From NCBI RefSeq assembly GCF_000956465.1, contig NZ_JYJA01000041.1, forward strand, positions 248,001 through 312,000: a stretch of 64,000 bases of DNA, read 5' to 3'. Made by a program: the position numbers and the translations under genes. The DNA is from Microbacterium trichothecenolyticum. Lineage in GTDB: Bacteria > Actinomycetota > Actinomycetes > Actinomycetales > Microbacteriaceae. Below, piece by piece: positions 41,169 through 50,571 of the stretch (its first letter is position 1; every line of letters begins with the position of its first letter). The notes under the pieces are model-generated. The model saw nothing but the letters and a program-made list of their open reading frames with translations. It was not told the DNA's origin and made no database searches.

Positions 41169-42523
41169 TCGCTCCACCCGGACTTCCAGTCCTCCTCCGC
41201 CGCGAGGGCGAGGGCCTCTCCCGCGAGCACCACTGATCCGGCGATCACGACAGCACGTCGGTCGGATGCCGCAGCCCACGCGCGTGCCGCCGCTGCGGCA
41301 TCGGCGAGGTCACGGTGAACGGAGACGCGCAGATCGTGCGCCTCCGCGAGGTCGGCGATGGAATCCGCGTCCTCCGCCCGCTCGGAGTCGGGGGCGGTGG
41401 CGAACACGTGGGCGGCGACGGGTGCGATCTCGGACACGATTCCGGCAGCATCCTTGTCGGAGAGCACACCGAGCACCACGCCCCATTCGTCGAAGTCGAA
41501 CGCCTCGCGCAGCGCCGTGACGAGGGCGCGGGCGCCGTGCGGATTGTGTGCCGCGTCGACCAGCACGGTCGGGGCGGCGCCGACGAGCTGGAGGCGTCCG
41601 GGCGAGGTCACTCCGCCGAGGCCCTCCGCCAGCACGTCCCCGGCGATCGGCTGCGACGCGCCGCCGACGAGCGACTCGACGGCCGCGATCGCGAGCGCCG
41701 CGTTGAAGCCCTGGTGGGCGCCGTACAGCGGCAGGTACTCGTCCTCGTAGGTGCCGGCGAGGCCGCGCACGCTGATCTGCTGCCCGCCGACGGCGAGTCG
41801 CTGCCGCGCGAGTGCGAACTCGGAGCCCTCGAAGGCGATCGAGGCGCCGTGTGCGGCCGCGGCTTCGCGCAGCACCGCCTCGGCGGCGGCATCCTGTCGT
41901 GCCGACACGACCGCGGCGCCGTCCTTGATGATTCCTGCCTTGACGGCGGCGATCTCGGCGATGGTGTCGCCGAGCCGGTCCGCGTGGTCGAGATCGATGG
42001 GCGCGAACACCGCGACGTCGCCGTCGGCGGTGTTGGTGGAGTCCCACGACCCGCCCATGCCCACCTCGAGCACGAGGACGTCGATCGGCGCGTCGGCGAA
42101 GGCGACGAAGGCGAGGACCGTGAGCAGCTCGAAGAACGTGAGGGCCGCGTCGCCGCTCGCGGCGAGCTCGGCATCGACCAGGTCGACGAACGGCAGGATC
42201 TCGTCCCACGCGTCGGCGACCGCCGCGTCGTCGATCGGCTCACCGTCGACCATGATCCGCTCGGTGAACCGCTCGAGGTGAGGACTGGTGAACAGGCCCG
42301 TGCGCAGGCCGTGCGCGCGCACGAGGGTCTCGATCATGCGGCTGGTCGACGTCTTTCCGTTGGTGCCGGTGACGTGCACGACGCGGTACGTCTTCTGCGG
42401 GTCGTCGAGCAGCTCGAGCACCCGGCGAGTGCGCTCCACGCGCGGCTGCACCCACCGCTCCCCCTGGCGCTGCAGGAGCGCCTCGTAGACGGCGTCGGCG
42501 CGCTTACGGTCGCGATCACTCAT
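41165..42523 (-). CDS. folC: Bifunctional folylpolyglutamate / dihydrofolate synthase
   Basis: 452 residues. The Mur-ligase ATP loop is VHVTGTNGKTSTSRMIE near residue 50, preceded by ERTRRVLELLDDP. Later blocks are VLEVGMGGSWDSTN, FAPIDLDHADRLG and VDAAHNPHGARALV. It adds glutamate to dihydropteroate and to folates. Its ATG overlaps the ileS stop by four bases, so it is under ileS T-box control unless an internal promoter exists. The pathway link to the PabB-type enzyme at 16-17 kb is by function only. Confidence 0.94.
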   Translation of the reverse strand: MSDRDRKRADAVYEALLQRQGERWVQPRVERTRRVLELLDDPQKTYRVVHVTGTNGKTSTSRMIETLVRAHGLRTGLFTSPHLERFTERIMVDGEPIDDAAVADAWDEILPFVDLVDAELAASGDAALTFFELLTVLAFVAFADAPIDVLVLEVGMGGSWDSTNTADGDVAVFAPIDLDHADRLGDTIAEIAAVKAGIIKDGAAVVSARQDAAAEAVLREAAAAHGASIAFEGSEFALARQRLAVGGQQISVRGLAGTYEDEYLPLYGAHQGFNAALAIAAVESLVGGASQPIAGDVLAEGLGGVTSPGRLQLVGAAPTVLVDAAHNPHGARALVTALREAFDFDEWGVVLGVLSDKDAAGIVSEIAPVAAHVFATAPDSERAEDADSIADLAEAHDLRVSVHRDLADAAAAARAWAAASDRRAVVIAGSVVLAGEALALAAEEDWKSGWSE

Positions 42524-45500
42524 GCCGTGGCCTCCGTCCGGCCGACCGAGACGGTGAACGCGCCGCGGTTGGCGTAGGTTCCTGCGTCGACCACGGCCTC
42601 GAACTCGATGGGTGCCGCGGAATCGCCGGATGCTGCGAGCTCTGCCGTGCGCGTCCGCACGGTGTGCGCGAGCGCGAGCGTCTCGCCTGCCACATCTGCG
42701 ACGTCGAACGCCGTCGCGACGGCCTCGCCGTCGGCGTCGTCGTCGAACACGAGACCGAGACGGATGCGATCGCTCACGTCGAAGCCTGCCGCCTTGCGGG
42801 TGTCCTGGACGGCGCGGATCACGTCGCGGGCCAGGCCCTCCGCCTCGAGCTCGGGCGTCGTCGTCGTGTCGAGCAGCACGAAGCCGTCGCCCGCCAGAAG
42901 CGCGATGGCCGTGCCGTCGGCGACGCCACCCGCCTCGAGGGTGAGGTCGTACTCCCCCGGCTCGAGGGCGATGCCGTCGACGACCACGACACCGTCGCGC
43001 TCCTCCCACACGCCCGCCTTCGCACCCGAGATCACGTGCTGGACCTGCTTGCCCAGGCGTGGACCCGCGGCGCGCGCGTTCACGCTGAGTCGCTTGCTGA
43101 TGCCGTAGCGCTCCGAGACGTCGTCACCGAGCTCGATGAGCTCGACCGACTTCACGTTGAGCTCATCGCGCAGAATGCCGTCGAACTGCGCGAGGGACGC
43201 GGCATCCGGAACCGCCACCGTCAGGGTGGGAAGCGGCAGGCGCACCCGACGGCCCTCCTTCTTGCGCAGCGCGTTGGCCACGCTGGATGCCTCGCGGACG
43301 GCGTCCATGGCGGTGCGGATGTCGTCCGCCGCGGGGAAGGCGCCGGCGTCGGGCCAGTCCTGCAGATGGACGCTGCGCCCGCCGGTGAGGCCCTGCCAGA
43401 TCTTCTCGGAGACGAGCGGGATGAGCGGTGCCGCGACGCGTGTGAGCGTCTCGAGGACCGTGTAGAGCGTGTCGAACGCTTCGCGGCTCGACGGATCGTC
43501 GGAGACGCCGACCCAGAACCGGTCCCGCGAGCGGCGGATGTACCAGTTGGTGAGCGCCTCCGCGAAGTCACGGACCTTCGCCGCAGCCAGCGTCGAATCG
43601 AGCACCTCGAGGTCGGCGGCGACATCGCGCACCAGGTCGCCCGTCAGCGCCAGGATGTAGCGGTCGAGCACATTCGTCGAATCGGTGCGCCACGACGCCT
43701 GGTAGCCCTCGCCGCCGGCGCCGCCCGCGGCGTTGGCGTAGGTCGCGAAGAAGTACCACGCGTTCCACAGCGGCAGCAGGAACTCGCGCACGCCTGCCCG
43801 GATGCCCTCCTCGGTCACGATGAGGTTGCCGCCGCGCAGCACGGAGCTCGACATCAGGAACCAGCGCATCGCGTCGGAGCCGTCGCGGTCGAACACCTCG
43901 CTGACGTCGGGGTAGTTGCGCAGCGACTTCGACATCTTGAGCCCGTCGCTGCCCAGCACGATGCCGTGACACGACACCCCGGTGAACGCCGGGCGGTCGA
44001 ACAGGGCCGTCGAGAGCACGTGCATCACGTAGAACCAGCCGCGCGTCTGCCCGATGTATTCGACGATGAAGTCGGCCGGCGAGTGCTCGTCGAACCACTG
44101 CTGGTTCTCGAACGGGTAGTGCACCTGCGCGTAGGGCATCGAACCCGAGTCGAACCAGACGTCGAACACATCCTCGATGCGGCGCATGGTGCTCTTGCCG
44201 GTCGGGTCGTCCGGGTTCGGGCGCGTCAGGTCGTCGATGTACGGGCGGTGCAGGTCGACCTCGCCGTCGGCATTCGTCGGGAGGCGCCCGAAGTCCCGTT
44301 CGAGTTCCTCCAGCGACCCGTAGACGTCGACGCGCGGGTGCTCAGGGTCATCGCTCTTCCACACCGGGATCGGCGAGCCCCAGTAGCGGTTGCGGCTGAT
44401 CGACCAGTCCCGCGCACCGTCGAGCCACTTGCCGAACTGGCCGTGCTTGACGTTCTCCGGCACCCAGGTGATCTGCTCGTTGCCCGCGAGCATGCGGTCC
44501 TTGATGTCGGTGACGCGCACGAACCAGCTCGACACTGCGCGGTAGATCAGGGGGTTCCGGCAGCGCCAGCAGTGCGGGTACGAGTGCTCGTAGCTCGCCT
44601 CGCGCAGCAGGCGCCCCTCCTGCCGGAGCAGGCGGATGAGCGGACGGTTGGCGTCCATCCACAGCTCGCCGGCGACATCCGTCACCTGCGGGAGGAATCG
44701 TCCGCCGTCGTCGAGGCTCATGATGAGCGGGATGCCGGCGGCCTCGGTGATCCGCTGGTCATCCTCACCGAAGGCCGGGGCCTGGTGGACGATGCCGGTG
44801 CCGTCGCCGGTGGTGACGTAGTCGTCGACGAGGATGCGCCAGGCGTGCTTCGTGCCCCAGATCGAGGCATCCGCGTAGTAGTCGAAAAGGCGGTCGTACG
44901 TGACGTTCTCGAGATCGGCGCCCCGCACCGTCTGCTCGACGGCGTCGCGTGCGGCCTCGGCGGAGTCGTACCCGAGGTCCTTCGCGTAGCCCGCGAGCAG
45001 ATCCTCCGCGAGGAGGTATCGGTGTGCGGTCGCGCCCTCGGGGTCGTCGCCCGCCGGCACGTCCGCCGCGCCGAGGGGACCGCCGGGAACGACGGCGTAG
45101 CGGATGTCGGGGCCCACGGCGAGGGCGAGGTTCGTGGGCAGGGTCCACGGGGTCGTCGTCCACGCGAGAGCGCGCACGCCGGTCAGCCCGAGCGCCTCGG
45201 CCTTCACGCCCGTGAGCGGGAACGTGATCGTCACCGACGGGTCCTGGCGCATCTTGTAGACGTCGTCGTCCATGCGCAGCTCGTGGGCCGACAGCGGCGT
45301 CTCGTCGCGCCAGCAGTACGGCAGCACGCGGTGCCCCTCGTAGGCGAGGCCCTTGTCGTAGATCGTCTTGAACGCCCACAGCACGGATTCCATGTACGTG
45401 AGGTCGAGCGTCTTGTATCCGCGCTCGAAGTCGACCCAGCGCGCCTGGCGGGTGACGTAGTCCTCCCACTCCCGCGTGTACGCCAGGACCGACTCCCGCG

Positions 45501-45903
45501 ACTTCGCGTTGAACGTGGCGATTCCCATCGCCTCGATCTCGCTCTTCTCGGTGATCCCGAGCTGCTTCATCGCCTCGAGCTCGGCCGGGAGGCCATGGGT
45601 GTCCCAGCCGAAGACGCGATCGACCTTCTTGCCTCTCATCGTCTGGAAGCGCGGGAAGACGTCCTTCGCGTACCCGGTCAGGAGGTGGCCGTAATGCGGC
45701 AGCCCGTTGGCGAAGGGCGGGCCGTCGTAGAAGACCCACTCCTCGGCGGCGTCGCGCTGGTCGATGGACGCGCGGAAGGTGCGGTCGGCCTCCCAGAACG
45801 CGAGCGTCTCCTGCTCGATCTCGGGGAAGCGGGGGCTCGGAACGACAGTGGCCGGCGCGGCGTCGGCCGCGGGCCCGAAGGCGGAGGGGCGGGGGTAGGT
45901 CAT
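42520..45903 (-). CDS. ileS: Isoleucyl-tRNA synthetase
   Basis: 1127 residues, the long form usual in actinobacteria. The HIGH motif is HYGH in PFANGLPHYGH and the KMSKS motif is LKMSKSLRNY. The editing domain (WTTTPWTLPTNLAL) and the C-terminal zinc-less extension are present. It charges tRNA-Ile. The ATG at 45903 follows GAGAGAAG, and a T-box leader precedes it. It heads the ileS-folC-DUF4233-ndk series. Confidence 0.97.
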   Translation of the reverse strand: MTYPRPSAFGPAADAAPATVVPSPRFPEIEQETLAFWEADRTFRASIDQRDAAEEWVFYDGPPFANGLPHYGHLLTGYAKDVFPRFQTMRGKKVDRVFGWDTHGLPAELEAMKQLGITEKSEIEAMGIATFNAKSRESVLAYTREWEDYVTRQARWVDFERGYKTLDLTYMESVLWAFKTIYDKGLAYEGHRVLPYCWRDETPLSAHELRMDDDVYKMRQDPSVTITFPLTGVKAEALGLTGVRALAWTTTPWTLPTNLALAVGPDIRYAVVPGGPLGAADVPAGDDPEGATAHRYLLAEDLLAGYAKDLGYDSAEAARDAVEQTVRGADLENVTYDRLFDYYADASIWGTKHAWRILVDDYVTTGDGTGIVHQAPAFGEDDQRITEAAGIPLIMSLDDGGRFLPQVTDVAGELWMDANRPLIRLLRQEGRLLREASYEHSYPHCWRCRNPLIYRAVSSWFVRVTDIKDRMLAGNEQITWVPENVKHGQFGKWLDGARDWSISRNRYWGSPIPVWKSDDPEHPRVDVYGSLEELERDFGRLPTNADGEVDLHRPYIDDLTRPNPDDPTGKSTMRRIEDVFDVWFDSGSMPYAQVHYPFENQQWFDEHSPADFIVEYIGQTRGWFYVMHVLSTALFDRPAFTGVSCHGIVLGSDGLKMSKSLRNYPDVSEVFDRDGSDAMRWFLMSSSVLRGGNLIVTEEGIRAGVREFLLPLWNAWYFFATYANAAGGAGGEGYQASWRTDSTNVLDRYILALTGDLVRDVAADLEVLDSTLAAAKVRDFAEALTNWYIRRSRDRFWVGVSDDPSSREAFDTLYTVLETLTRVAAPLIPLVSEKIWQGLTGGRSVHLQDWPDAGAFPAADDIRTAMDAVREASSVANALRKKEGRRVRLPLPTLTVAVPDAASLAQFDGILRDELNVKSVELIELGDDVSERYGISKRLSVNARAAGPRLGKQVQHVISGAKAGVWEERDGVVVVDGIALEPGEYDLTLEAGGVADGTAIALLAGDGFVLLDTTTTPELEAEGLARDVIRAVQDTRKAAGFDVSDRIRLGLVFDDDADGEAVATAFDVADVAGETLALAHTVRTRTAELAASGDSAAPIEFEAVVDAGTYANRGAFTVSVGRTEATA

Positions 45904-46158
45904 CTTCTCTCGCAGGTGCTCGCTCGTGTGCTTCCTGCGGGGACGACACTGTCTGGATCCCTGACCAGACGTACCGCGGTACCACCCTGCATTGGCGCTC
46001 GGGCCCTTCGACAGGCTCAGGGACCGAGACGCCCTCTCTCACTGCGGCTGTGACGGGCCTGACCCGCTCGGTTCTAATGGGGGCGCCACGTGCGTGGGGT
46101 CCTGTTCTTCCGAGAGCTCCCCGGTGATGGCCGGATCCGCGCTGGTCCGACGAGTCTA
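45904..46158 (-). promoter_or_regulatory. T-box riboswitch, isoleucine specific, upstream of ileS
   Basis: The T-box core AGGGTGGTACCGCGG lies at 45988-45974 on the leftward strand, about 70 bases before the ileS ATG. Upstream, CCGG-CCATCA-CCGG (46134-46121) is a short hairpin whose loop shows ATC (46128-46126), an Ile codon, as specifier. This fits the ultrashort Stem I T-boxes described for actinobacterial ileS. No U-tract terminator follows the core, so control is probably at translation. TAGACT (46158-46153) is a plausible -10, giving a leader of about 240 bases. The 325-bp gap holds nothing else recognised. Confidence 0.9.
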
Positions 46159-46228
46159 CCGTGGCTGTGCAAGAGGGAATGCGACGACCGCTGCCGGGGT
46201 TTCTGGACTCGTGCCAAGATTGACGCCC

Positions 46229-47566
46229 GTGACCGCAGCAGCACCCGAACCCGCACTCGCCCTCGAGACCGCCCCGACGCGACGCGTCGCATGGGCGTCG
46301 ATGGTGGGCACCTCCCTCGAGTCCTTCGACTTCTACCTGTTCGCCTACTTCTCGGCGTTCTTCGTCGGCCCGCTGTTCTTCGACCCGCTGGGCGAGTTCG
46401 GTGCGACCAGTGCGGCGTTCCTCACCATCGCCCTCGCGTTCGTCGTGCGCCCGATCGGCGCGGTGATCTTCGGCTACATGGGCGACCGGCTCGGGCGCCG
46501 TGCGACCCTCTTGTGGACCGTCGCCATCATGGGCGTCGCGACCGGCCTGATCGGCGTCCTCCCCACCTACGCACAGGCGGGGTGGCTCGGTGCGATCCTG
46601 CTGATCCTCCTCCGCATCGCGCAGGGTCTCTCGCTCGGCGGCGAGTGGGGCGGCTCGATCCTCATCGCCACCGAGAACTCGGGTCCGCTCAAGCGCGCCT
46701 TCTACGCCGCGGTCCCCCAGCTCGGATCCCCCGTGGGCTCGATCCTGTCCGCCACGGTGTTCATCGTGCTGACCGCGATCCTCCCGGCGGACCAGATCGC
46801 CGAATGGGGCTGGCGCATCCCGTTCCTGCTCGCGATCCCGCTGCTGCTGGTGTCGCTGTACCTGCGGTGGTCGATCACCGAGACGCCGGTGTTCGAGCGC
46901 GTCGTCGCCGAGGGACGCCGCGACCGCGTCCCCTTCCTCACGATGTTCGCGAAGCGCCCCGGTGCCATGGCCATCGCCATCGGCGCCGCCCTGCTCGGCA
47001 TCGGGTCGTACTCGCTGATGAACACGTACACGGTCAACTACGGCGTGGAGCAGCTGGGCTTCAGCTTCCAGGACCTCCTCATCGCGACCACGATCGGCGG
47101 CCTGCTGCAGCTGGTCACCATCCCGCTGTTCGGCGTGTGGGCGAGCCGCGTGGGATCGGCCAACGTCGTGGTGTGGGGCGCCCTGGGCACACTCCTCATC
47201 ACGTTCCCGATGTACTTCCTGCTCCAGTTCGCGACCTTCCCGATCCTCATCGCGACGATGCTGGTCGGCGGCATCCTGCCGACGATGGCCTGGGCGGCGC
47301 TCGGGGGTCTCATGAACGACCTCTTCCCCGATCGATTCCGGTACTCGGCGCTGTCGTTCGCGTACGCCCTGGCGGCGACGATCAGCGGTTTCGTGCCCTA
47401 CCTCACGTTCGAGCTCGGTGTGGCGACGGGCTTCGCGTGGTGGCACCCGGGTGTGATCCTCGCGATCATGTCGGTCATCACCCTCGTGTCCGCGTGGTTC
47501 GCTTCCCGCCGCACCGTCGAGCCCGAGTTCGCGAGTGCCCCGGAGACCGTGACGACCGGCGCCTGA
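46229..47566 (+). CDS. MFS transporter, metabolite:H+ symporter (MHS) type
   Basis: 445 residues from the GTG at 46229; a GTG six codons upstream is possible. Twelve hydrophobic segments. The start ASMVGTSLESFDFYLFAYF corresponds to the MHS signature around helix 1, and the helix 2-3 loop GYMGDRLGRRATLL and the QGLSLGGEWGGS block are typical. Substrates of the family are organic acids, osmolytes or aromatic acids; this one cannot be told. AAGATT seven bases before the GTG is a weak leaderless-type -10. A strong terminator follows. Confidence 0.85.
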   Translation: MTAAAPEPALALETAPTRRVAWASMVGTSLESFDFYLFAYFSAFFVGPLFFDPLGEFGATSAAFLTIALAFVVRPIGAVIFGYMGDRLGRRATLLWTVAIMGVATGLIGVLPTYAQAGWLGAILLILLRIAQGLSLGGEWGGSILIATENSGPLKRAFYAAVPQLGSPVGSILSATVFIVLTAILPADQIAEWGWRIPFLLAIPLLLVSLYLRWSITETPVFERVVAEGRRDRVPFLTMFAKRPGAMAIAIGAALLGIGSYSLMNTYTVNYGVEQLGFSFQDLLIATTIGGLLQLVTIPLFGVWASRVGSANVVVWGALGTLLITFPMYFLLQFATFPILIATMLVGGILPTMAWAALGGLMNDLFPDRFRYSALSFAYALAATISGFVPYLTFELGVATGFAWWHPGVILAIMSVITLVSAWFASRRTVEPEFASAPETVTTGA

Positions 47567-47582
47567 GCGCAGACGCCTGACC

Positions 47583-47621
47583 GCGAGCGGATGCCGGGAC
47601 CCCCGGCATCCGCTCGCTTTT
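47583..47621 (+). terminator. Strong intrinsic terminator after the MHS-type transporter
   Basis: A perfect 16-bp stem (47583-47598 with 47602-47617) has a three-base loop and is followed by TTTT. Confidence 0.93.
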
Positions 47622-47642
47622 CCCGGTGGATCCACACCCGGG

Positions 47643-47648
47643 TAGAAT
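47643..47648 (+). promoter_or_regulatory. -10 box of valS
   Basis: TAGAAT, 64 bases before the valS ATG. The leader of about 55 bases shows no T-box core. Confidence 0.5.
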
Positions 47649-47711
47649 CGAGCGACATCCCACACTCAGGCACGCACACACGGTGCCGCACATATCGCTC
47701 GAGGAGACGCC

Positions 47712-50312
47712 ATGACCGACGCCCGCCCCGCACAGGGTCAGATCCCGGACAAGCCCGCGCTCGAGGGACTCGAAGAGAAGTGGGATGCCGCGTGGTCCGG
47801 GCAGGGCACTTACCTGTTCGACCGCGCCCGTGCCGCGCAGGTCGGCCGCGCCGGCGTGTACTCGGTCGACACTCCCCCGCCGACGGCGTCCGGGAGCCTG
47901 CACATCGGGCACGTGTTCTCGTTCACGCACACCGACCTCAAGGTGCGCTACGAGCGTATGCGCGGCAAGACCGTGTTCTACCCGATGGGCTGGGACGACA
48001 ACGGACTTCCCACCGAACGCCGTGTGCAGAACTACTACGGGGTGCGCTGCGACCCGTCGCTGCCCTACGACGCGGACTTCACGCCGCCGTTCGAAGGCGG
48101 CGACAACAAGTCCAGTCGCGCCGCCGACCAGGTGCCTGTCAGCCGCCGCAACTTCATCGAGCTGTGCGAGAAGCTCACCGTCGAGGACGAGAAGCACTTC
48201 GAGGCGCTCTTCCGCCAGCTCGGCCTCAGCGTCGACTGGACCCAGACGTATCGCACGATCTCCGACGACACGATCCGCACCAGCCAGCGCGCGTTCCTGC
48301 GCAACCTCGAGCGCGGGGAGGCCTACCAGGATCTCGCCCCCACCATGTGGGACATCGACTTCCGCACCGCCATCGCGCAGGCCGAGCTCGAAGAGCGTGA
48401 GCAGCCCGCCGCCTTCCACCGCGTCGCTTTCCACCGCACCGACGGCGCCGGAGACGTCCACATCGAGACCACTCGCCCCGAGCTGCTGCCCGCGTGCGTC
48501 GCGCTGGTCGCACACCCCGACGACGAGCGCTACCAGCCTCTCTTCGGCTCGACCGTGCGCACGCCCCTGTTCGACGTCGAGGTGCCTGTGCTCGCGCACC
48601 CGCTCGCTCAGCCCGACAAGGGCTCGGGCATCGCCATGATCTGCACCTTCGGCGACGTGACCGACATCATCTGGTGGCGCGAGCTGGATCTGCCGAACCG
48701 CACCATCCTCGGCCTCGACGGCCGTGTCGTGTCGGAGGCGCCCGAGGCGATCGCGACGGATGCCGGACAGGCGGCGTACGCGGAGCTCGCAGGCAAGACG
48801 GTGTTCAGCGCCAAGAAGCGCATCGTCGAGCTGCTGCAGGAGTCCGGCGAGCTGATCGGCGACCCGAAGCCGTTCACCCACGTCGTGAAGTTCTACGAGA
48901 AGGGCGATCGCCCGATGGAGATCGTCTCGACGCGTCAGTGGTACATCCGCAACGGCGCTCGCGACGAGTCGCTGCGTGACAGGCTCATCGCGCTCGGCAA
49001 GGAAATGTCGTGGCACCCCGACTTCATGCGGGTGCGGTACGAGAACTGGACCAACGGCCTCACGGGCGACTGGCTGGTGTCGCGCCAGCGCTTCTTCGGC
49101 GTGCCGATCCCCGTCTGGTACGCGCTCGACGAGAACGGCGAGCGGGACTACGACCGCGTGCTCACCCCCGACCACGCGTCGCTCCCGATCGACCCGTCGA
49201 CCGATGTGCCCGCCGGCTACACCGCCGACCAGCGCGGCGTCCCCGGCGGCTTCGAGGGCGAGAACGACATCTTCGACACGTGGGCGACCTCCTCGCTCAC
49301 CCCGCAGCTCGCCGGCGGCTGGGATCGTGATCCGCAGCTCTGGAGCCTCGTGGCCCCGTTCGACATGCGCCCGCAGGGTCAGGACATCATCCGCACCTGG
49401 CTGTTCTCGACGATGCTGCGCAGCGCCCTCGAGGACGACCGCGCGCCGTGGACGGATGCCGCGATCTCGGGCTTCATCGTCGACCCCGACCGCAAGAAGA
49501 TGTCGAAGTCGAAGGGCAATGTCGTGACGCCCGCCGACATCCTGTCGCAGCACGGCTCGGACGCCGTGCGGTACTGGGCGGCGTCGAGCCGCCTCGGCAC
49601 CGACGCGGCGTTCGACCCTCAGAACCCGACGCAGGTGAAGATCGGCCGTCGCCTCGCGATCAAGGTGCTCAACGCGGCGAAGTTCGTGCTGTCGTTCCCC
49701 GTGCCCGAGGGCGCCGAGGTCACTCATGCGCTCGACGCGTCGATGCTCGCCACCCTTCACGGCGTGGTGCGCGACGCGACGAAGGCGCTCGACAACTACG
49801 ACCACGCTCGCGCGCTCGAGCTCACGGAGTCCTTCTTCTGGACGTTCTGCGACGACTACCTCGAGCTCGTCAAGGAGCGCGCGTACAACCAGACCGACGC
49901 CGGGCAGGCATCCGCCGCGCTCGCGCTGCGGACCGCGATGTCGGCGCTTCTGCGCCTGCTGGCCCCGGTGCTGGCGTTCGCGACCGAAGAGGCCTGGTCG
50001 TGGTTCAACGACGGCTCGGTGCACACGGCCGACTGGCCGGTGGCGCCCGAAGAGGAGTGGGGCGACCCCGCCGTGCTCACGGCGGTCAGCGCGGCGCTGA
50101 TCGGCATCCGGCGCGCGAAGACGGAGGCGAAGGCCTCGCAGAAGACCGCCGTGGCTTCGCTCACGCTTCGCGCCGACGACCTCACGATCGCGAACCTGCG
50201 ACTCGCGGAGGGCGACCTGCGGGCCGTGGGACGCATCGAGACGCTGGAACTGCTCGACGGCTCGGAAGAGCTCGTCATCGAGGGCGTCGAACTCGCTCCT
50301 CAGGAGGCGTGA
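47712..50312 (+). CDS. valS: Valyl-tRNA synthetase
   Basis: 866 residues; GAGGAG precedes the ATG. The HIGH motif is in PTASGSLHIGHVFSF and the KMSKS motif in RKKMSKSKGN. The PMGWDDNGLPTERRVQNYYGVRC block is of the shorter actinobacterial/archaeal-like ValS type, and the C-terminal coiled coil of about 60 residues seen in E. coli ValS is lacking. It charges tRNA-Val in the cytosol. The next small gene begins one base after its stop. Confidence 0.96.
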   Translation: MTDARPAQGQIPDKPALEGLEEKWDAAWSGQGTYLFDRARAAQVGRAGVYSVDTPPPTASGSLHIGHVFSFTHTDLKVRYERMRGKTVFYPMGWDDNGLPTERRVQNYYGVRCDPSLPYDADFTPPFEGGDNKSSRAADQVPVSRRNFIELCEKLTVEDEKHFEALFRQLGLSVDWTQTYRTISDDTIRTSQRAFLRNLERGEAYQDLAPTMWDIDFRTAIAQAELEEREQPAAFHRVAFHRTDGAGDVHIETTRPELLPACVALVAHPDDERYQPLFGSTVRTPLFDVEVPVLAHPLAQPDKGSGIAMICTFGDVTDIIWWRELDLPNRTILGLDGRVVSEAPEAIATDAGQAAYAELAGKTVFSAKKRIVELLQESGELIGDPKPFTHVVKFYEKGDRPMEIVSTRQWYIRNGARDESLRDRLIALGKEMSWHPDFMRVRYENWTNGLTGDWLVSRQRFFGVPIPVWYALDENGERDYDRVLTPDHASLPIDPSTDVPAGYTADQRGVPGGFEGENDIFDTWATSSLTPQLAGGWDRDPQLWSLVAPFDMRPQGQDIIRTWLFSTMLRSALEDDRAPWTDAAISGFIVDPDRKKMSKSKGNVVTPADILSQHGSDAVRYWAASSRLGTDAAFDPQNPTQVKIGRRLAIKVLNAAKFVLSFPVPEGAEVTHALDASMLATLHGVVRDATKALDNYDHARALELTESFFWTFCDDYLELVKERAYNQTDAGQASAALALRTAMSALLRLLAPVLAFATEEAWSWFNDGSVHTADWPVAPEEEWGDPAVLTAVSAALIGIRRAKTEAKASQKTAVASLTLRADDLTIANLRLAEGDLRAVGRIETLELLDGSEELVIEGVELAPQEA

Positions 50313-50313
50313 C

Positions 50314-50562
50314 ATGCAGCTCGGAACACGCTGGACCTCCGGCGACGAACCGCCGAAGGCCGTCCCGGACGCGCTGGTGCGCGGCATCCGCTCCGTCGAT
50401 GAGACGATCCCCGCCGACCAGCTCGGTCAGCCGCGTCCGCGCTGGACGCTCACGTGGCTGGAGGGCAAGCCGATCGCGGAGCTCGACACGGGCGTGATCG
50501 TGTCGCTGGACGCCGACGGCGAAGCCGTCGTCCGGCACGATCCGGACGACGGCTTCGCCTGA
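50314..50562 (+). CDS. Small conserved hypothetical protein downstream of valS
   Basis: 82 residues, soluble and acidic. It opens MQLGTRWTSGDEPPKAVPDA and has WTLTWLEGKPIAELDTG in the middle. No domain is recognised. The ATG lies one base past the valS stop, and the GAGG at the end of valS (CAGGAGGCG) serves as ribosome site, so expression is tied to valS. It converges with an MFS gene nine bases beyond its end. Confidence 0.7.
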   Translation: MQLGTRWTSGDEPPKAVPDALVRGIRSVDETIPADQLGQPRPRWTLTWLEGKPIAELDTGVIVSLDADGEAVVRHDPDDGFA

Positions 50563-50571
50563 GCCTCGGGC

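Noticed and set aside
42664..46053. 1129-codon open frame on the + strand opposite ileS, and similar giants at 8770-12666 (-), 36883-39492 (+) and 47478-50387 (-)
   Set aside because: They mirror real genes on the other strand, have Arg/Ala/Asp-rich low-complexity translations with no motifs, and are expected in DNA of this GC content.
47622..47711. T-box upstream of valS, and likewise before leuS (16009-16067)
   Set aside because: Neither leader has the AGGGTGGNACCGCG core that is clear before ileS, and both leaders are too short.
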